From contig JAPEVH010000075.1 in NCBI GenBank assembly GCA_026645415.1, forward strand, positions 1 through 64,000: 64,000 nucleotides of DNA, given 5' to 3'. This stretch comes from Candidatus Electronema sp. (lineage in GTDB: Bacteria; Desulfobacterota; Desulfobulbia; Desulfobulbales; Desulfobulbaceae). The position numbers were made by a program, and so were the translations under genes. Of the stretch, positions 59,878-64,000 are shown in pieces. The notes under the pieces are model-generated. The model did no database searches. It saw nothing but the letters and a program-made list of their open reading frames with translations, and was not told the origin of the DNA. Each line of letters starts with the position of its first letter. The stretch's first letter is position 1.

Positions 59878-62800
59878 ATGCGTCCTCTTGATCCTCTTCG
59901 CCTACCGCTGCGTGACCAAATCCTTATTGAAGCTAGCGCAGGTACAGGCAAAACCTATACCATTGCCCTGCTCTTCCTCCGGCTGCTGCTCAAGCGAGAG
60001 CTGGCGGTAGATGAAATCTTGGTTGTTACCTTTACTGACGCAGCGGTTGAGGAGCTACGCGGCCGGATTCGCCAGCGCATCCGTGATGCCTTGGATGTCC
60101 TAGAAGGGAAAGGGCCAGACGATAAGACACTGCATGAGCTGCTGGCACAAGCCGGGGAAAGGGAACGGGTATTGCTCAACGATGCCTTAACGCGGATGGA
60201 TGAGGCTGCTGTCCGTACTATCCACAGCTTTTGCCGTAAGATGCTCCAAGAGCACGCCTTTGAGTCGAACGCGCCATTTGAAATGGAGTTGCTTGAGAGC
60301 GAGGCACCGCTGCGGACGCGCATCATGGAAGATTTCTGGCGACAGCGGTTTTATCCTGCTGCCGAAGGAGAAGCGGCTTGGGTGCAATCGCAGTGGCAAT
60401 CACCGGACGAGTTGCTCGCTGCCTTGGGCGGACATCTGGACCGAGAAGATGTTGACTGTCTGCCAAAGATTACTCCGCAGGACGTGCTCCAGCTCGAAAA
60501 GGAATCAACCAGACTTTTCCCAGAGGTTCGGCAGCAGTGGCAACAGCAGCGGGAAGAGATTGCCAGCCTCTTACGAGAAAACAAGAGACTGTCACGGGAT
60601 AACAGCAAAGCCTATGGCCTCAAACGGCTTGAGCCTGCCTTGGCCGAGCTGGACAGCTTGGTCGAGTTAGCTGAACTGCCTTGGCTGCTGCCCAAGGAGC
60701 TGGAACTGTTCACGACCAGCAAGCTGCTCAGTTCGCTGAAAAAAGGTAAAGAAGAAGCACCAGCGCATCCGTTCTTCGACCTGTTCGAGCAGCTTTGGCA
60801 GCACCAGCAGGAGCTGATGAAGGGCCGCAAAATAGCTGTTCTCTTGGAGGCAAGAGAGCATTTACAACACGAGCTGGCCCGGCGGAAGCAGGAACAGAAT
60901 CAACTTGGTTTTGATGATCTGCAAACCTGGTTAGATAAAGGGCTACGTGGGCCAGAGGGTAAGGTTCTTGCCCAGCGTATTGCCCGCCGCTTTCCAGTCA
61001 TCTTGGTGGATGAGTTCCAGGACACGGACCCGCTCCAGTACCGTATCTTCAAGGCTATTCACGCCGCAGCCCGCTGGCGCGGTGGTCTTTTCCTTATCGG
61101 CGATCCTAAGCAGGCGATTTACAGCTTCCGGGGAGCGGACATCTTCACCTACATCCAAGCCCGCCGCGATACGCCAGCAAGTAACCGTTGGACCATGATG
61201 GAGAATCACCGCTCCAGTCCAGCAATGGTTGCGGCTGTCAGCCGTTTATTCGAGCATCCGTCTCCCTTTCTCTTCTCGAAGAGCGAGATCAATTTCCCTC
61301 AAGTCAGAGCGGCTGACAAGCTGGATCGGAAGGCACTCCGCCGCGACGACAAACAGCATCCGGCCCTAACTTGCCTCCTCTTGCCAGAAAAGGAGGGCAA
61401 GAAAGGCGGCCAAGCTCTAAGCAAAGAAGATGCTAAGGAGATCGCCGCTCGCTTCTGTGCCCATGAAATCGCGGCCCTGCTCCTTGCTGGCCAGAACGGC
61501 CACGTAGCAATCGGCGAACAAGCCCTAAGTTCTGGTGACATCGCCATCCTAGTCCGCACTCATGCTGAAGCAGAGCTGGTCCGGCAGGAGCTAAATGCCC
61601 TTGGTATTGCCAGCGTCTCTGGTAACCGTGATTCTGTTTTTATGAGCAAGGAAGCTAAACAGCTCCGCCTCCTGCTGACCAGTCTCAGTGATTTGTCTGA
61701 TACTTCCCTGATGCGCACCGTGCTGGCTGGCGACTTGTTCGGCTGGACCGCCGAGCAGCTTGACCAGCTCCGCGAGGATGACTTGGCACGAGAGCACATC
61801 ATGGAAGCCATGAACCGCTACCAGCAGCTCTGGCTAGACAAAGGCTTCTTGGCCATGTTGCAGCAGCTTCTTAGCGAGCAGCATACGGTCAGCCGCCTTT
61901 ATGCTGCGCCTTCTGGTGAGCGAATGCTGACGAATTTCCTCCATCTGGCGGAACTGCTTCAGGAGGCTTCCCGGCAGCGGCCCGGCATGGATGCGCTCCT
62001 ACGCTGGTTCGGCGACCAGATGCAGCACCCAGAAGGGCAGGCGGAAAGCCAACAGCTCCGCTTGGAGAGCGATGAGAACTTGGTCAAGATCGTCACCATT
62101 CACAAAGCCAAAGGGATGGAGTATCCGCTGGTCTTCCTGCCCTTTCTCTGGTCAGCCCGGCTTTGTTCCGATAAAATACCGCTCTCCTTCCATTTGCCGA
62201 ACCAGCCTGACCGCCTCTGTCTTGACCTTGGCTCTGGTAGTGAGGAACATTTTCAATTAGCAGAGCGCGAGCGGTTGGCAGAAGACCTGCGCCTGCTCTA
62301 TGTTGCTGTGACCAGAGCGGTTCATGCCTGTTTTTTCTGCTGGGGTTGGATTAAAGGGATGGAAGAGAGTGCGCTCTCTTATCTGTTGCACAACAGTGAG
62401 CTGTCTTTGGCGCAGATTACTGCTGATTTGGAGCGACTAGGAGATGTGCTGGCTGTCAAAGCGTATCCAGCAGAATTGGCCCCGCTGCCTGCCTTGCGCT
62501 CCGCAGCACCAAAAGATGCGCTGCACGCGAAGCAGTTTCGGGGACGAATCGACACAGATTGGCGGATCACCAGTTATTCTAGCCTCACTTCCCACAAAGA
62601 GGATAACCGAACTGAGCAGCCAGATTACGATGAGGGCACAGACGAGGAGAAAACAACGGTTGGCCAAGGCGTGTTTGGCTTTCCCAAAGGCGCGGCCGCA
62701 GGTATTTGTCTCCATGCCATTTTAGAGCAGATCAGCTTCAGCGACACCAGCAACCATGCAGAAGTCATTGACACCCAGCTTGCGCGGGCTGGTTTTGCTG

Positions 62801-63366
62801 ATTCATGGCTGCCTACAGTCAGCGACTGGATGCAGGACGTGCTCCACAGTCCGCTGCTGCCGGGTTTCTCGCTCTCCTGCCTGCAAGAAGAAGAGCGGCT
62901 GAACGAGATGGCCTTTTACTTCCCCCTCGTATCACTGCGCTTGGAACAGTTCAACCAAGTGCTACGAGATTTCAGCCATGCGCCTTTGCCAGAACGGAGC
63001 GGCACCTTACATGGCTTGATGACCGGCTTTATTGACTTGGTCTTCTGCTGGCAGGGCAAATATTATCTTGCCGATTACAAGTCAAATCATCTTGGCAACC
63101 AACGAGAAGACTACAACCCGGAACGACTTGAGGCGGCCATGCAGGAACACCGCTATGATTTACAATATCTGATCTATACAGTGGCCCTGCATCGCTTTCT
63201 TGGCCAGCGGCTCAAGGACTACTGCTATGAGCAGCACTTTGGTGGAGTCTTGTATCTTTTTTTGCGCGGTATGAGTACAGAGCCAGAGAGCGGGATTTGT
63301 ATTGCCCGACCACCATTTGCCCTGATTCAAGGCTTGGATATGGCAGTAAGTAAGATAAGTCATTAA
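59878..63366 (+). CDS. recB: RecB-like exonuclease V beta subunit / UvrD-family helicase-nuclease
   Basis: A 1162-residue protein. The 1A domain starts with Walker A ASAGTGKTYT (about residues 19-28), motif Ia LVVTFTDAAVEEL, Walker B ILVDEFQDTDPLQYRIF, motif III IGDPKQAIYSFRGAD, motif V-VI KIVTIHKAKGMEYPLVF and RLLYVAVTRA. The nuclease domain at the end has GFIDLVF and LADYKSN (D-x..DYK, about 1064) with the later YDLQYLIYTVAL pattern, as in RecB. It should unwind and process broken DNA ends with RecC and RecD. Neither recC nor recD is next to it: upstream is a repeat array, downstream a secreted protein gene. The length fits RecB (about 1180). Confidence 0.93.
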   Translation: MRPLDPLRLPLRDQILIEASAGTGKTYTIALLFLRLLLKRELAVDEILVVTFTDAAVEELRGRIRQRIRDALDVLEGKGPDDKTLHELLAQAGERERVLLNDALTRMDEAAVRTIHSFCRKMLQEHAFESNAPFEMELLESEAPLRTRIMEDFWRQRFYPAAEGEAAWVQSQWQSPDELLAALGGHLDREDVDCLPKITPQDVLQLEKESTRLFPEVRQQWQQQREEIASLLRENKRLSRDNSKAYGLKRLEPALAELDSLVELAELPWLLPKELELFTTSKLLSSLKKGKEEAPAHPFFDLFEQLWQHQQELMKGRKIAVLLEAREHLQHELARRKQEQNQLGFDDLQTWLDKGLRGPEGKVLAQRIARRFPVILVDEFQDTDPLQYRIFKAIHAAARWRGGLFLIGDPKQAIYSFRGADIFTYIQARRDTPASNRWTMMENHRSSPAMVAAVSRLFEHPSPFLFSKSEINFPQVRAADKLDRKALRRDDKQHPALTCLLLPEKEGKKGGQALSKEDAKEIAARFCAHEIAALLLAGQNGHVAIGEQALSSGDIAILVRTHAEAELVRQELNALGIASVSGNRDSVFMSKEAKQLRLLLTSLSDLSDTSLMRTVLAGDLFGWTAEQLDQLREDDLAREHIMEAMNRYQQLWLDKGFLAMLQQLLSEQHTVSRLYAAPSGERMLTNFLHLAELLQEASRQRPGMDALLRWFGDQMQHPEGQAESQQLRLESDENLVKIVTIHKAKGMEYPLVFLPFLWSARLCSDKIPLSFHLPNQPDRLCLDLGSGSEEHFQLAERERLAEDLRLLYVAVTRAVHACFFCWGWIKGMEESALSYLLHNSELSLAQITADLERLGDVLAVKAYPAELAPLPALRSAAPKDALHAKQFRGRIDTDWRITSYSSLTSHKEDNRTEQPDYDEGTDEEKTTVGQGVFGFPKGAAAGICLHAILEQISFSDTSNHAEVIDTQLARAGFADSWLPTVSDWMQDVLHSPLLPGFSLSCLQEEERLNEMAFYFPLVSLRLEQFNQVLRDFSHAPLPERSGTLHGLMTGFIDLVFCWQGKYYLADYKSNHLGNQREDYNPERLEAAMQEHRYDLQYLIYTVALHRFLGQRLKDYCYEQHFGGVLYLFLRGMSTEPESGICIARPPFALIQGLDMAVSKISH

Positions 63367-63453
63367 TCTGGCTTGCTCAGGAAGGCTTCAGTGGGTATAC
63401 TAAAAAAGTTGCTACTTTATCGAATCCACACTCTTATCCATACTAAAAAAACA

Positions 63454-64000
63454 ATGCGATTCTTGCTAACAAGTTCCTTGTTATTCCTTTCTCTTGTCTC
63501 AGCGCAACCCAGCCTTGCCGAACTTGGAAACGGAATTCGTTTTCTTGATACATGGTCAGAACTCAACTCTTGGGAATTAGGGACACAGCCAGTTGATTTT
63601 GCCCAGACACTGGATAAAAAACTCGTCTTTGTCTTAGACCAAAATGGTGTCACGCATCTCTATTCAGCAGTTGGTGAACAGCTCGGCACTGTAAAAATAG
63701 GAGGTCGTCCTATTGCCTTTGCTATCGAACCTCGCGGCAAGGTGCTGCACCTTGTTGACCAGAAAGGCACGTACTTGTCTATTGGAATCTCGCTGGAAGG
63801 TGGTATGCTTCGAGGTTCTATTCTGAAAACATGGCAAACCGCAGCACGGCCTATTGACATTGCTGTTGTCCATGAGCGACAGCTTGTTTTTGTCCTTGAA
63901 GCCGATAGTGCTATCCATGTTTACTCATTTACTGGGCAGCCATTAGGAAGAATTGCCGTCTCTCCTGACACTGTAGCTTTCAAACTTGTGCCTTACAGCA
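63454..64000 (+). CDS. Secreted beta-propeller-like protein, 5' part only
   Basis: The reading frame from ATG 63454 is open to the window edge (182 codons). A signal peptide (RFLLTSSLLFLSLVSAQPSLA) is followed by repeats of about 40-45 residues with the pattern PVDFAQ..KLVFVLDQNG..HLYS..GEQLG and PIDIAV..QLVFVLEADS..HVYSF.GQPLG, as in WD40/YVTN-like propellers. An in-frame GTG at 63391 has a better ribosome site (AGGAAGG) but would put 28 residues before the hydrophobic core. The protein is probably periplasmic; the C-terminus and role cannot be seen. Confidence 0.7.
   Translation, partial: MRFLLTSSLLFLSLVSAQPSLAELGNGIRFLDTWSELNSWELGTQPVDFAQTLDKKLVFVLDQNGVTHLYSAVGEQLGTVKIGGRPIAFAIEPRGKVLHLVDQKGTYLSIGISLEGGMLRGSILKTWQTAARPIDIAVVHERQLVFVLEADSAIHVYSFTGQPLGRIAVSPDTVAFKLVPYS

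Overview
The window is a gene-dense stretch of bacterial chromosome with mid-range GC by eye. It looks like a Gram-negative, largely anaerobic, metabolically versatile deltaproteobacterium, and my best guess is Desulfobacterota of the Desulfobulbales type. The pointers are HflK/HflC, an outer-membrane barrel protein, multi-PAS hybrid kinases, a bacteriohemerythrin, LarC, MobB, CobS/CobT, the GGGtGRT/NifU-like pair and a DUF4469 protein. No 16S gene is present, so the placement is inference from gene content.

Layout. 1-1545: remains of a PIN-type toxin/antitoxin pair joined to a nucleotidyltransferase-like gene. 1860-7677: housekeeping genes (hflK-hflC-mrp, an MBL hydrolase, a rhomboid protease, rlmB). 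7755-20113: a compact defence island. It starts with a translationally coupled ABC-three-component operon whose next gene is an MmeI-like restriction-modification enzyme. After that come an array of 23-bp hairpin units, a RecG/AlbA-like regulator with a missing N-terminal domain, a very large STAND NTPase with an N-terminal nuclease (Avs-like), a shrunken second copy of the MmeI-like gene, and VapD with a strong promoter. 20132-24166: glgX, a PAP2 phosphatase, tRNA-Arg(CCG) and ddl. 24330-29854: accessory genes (a small membrane protein, DUF2278, a zinc phospholipase C-like protein, an HU-like/DUF4469 protein, an M48 protease).

29851-50040 is one long minus-strand run. It holds pgpA, larC and fmt; a phosphorelay cluster of two large hybrid kinases and three response-regulator proteins (one a diguanylate cyclase), with an iron alcohol dehydrogenase, mobB and bacteriohemerythrin embedded; cobS-cobT; and the GGGtGRT/Fe-S scaffold pair. 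50276-58689 carries eda with a PepSY membrane protein, a large secreted delta-60-repeat protein with a CFI-box C-terminus, a molybdopterin-binding protein, a Trm112-like protein, a coiled-coil outer-membrane barrel and an M20 peptidase. 58896-64000 has a membrane hydrolase, a second 23-bp repeat array, recB and the start of a secreted beta-propeller-like protein.

The most unusual signals are the 22-23-bp tandem palindrome arrays at three separate intergenic loci, and the defence island, where an ABC-3C operon is joined to an MmeI-like enzyme and a decayed second MmeI-like copy follows the STAND nuclease gene.
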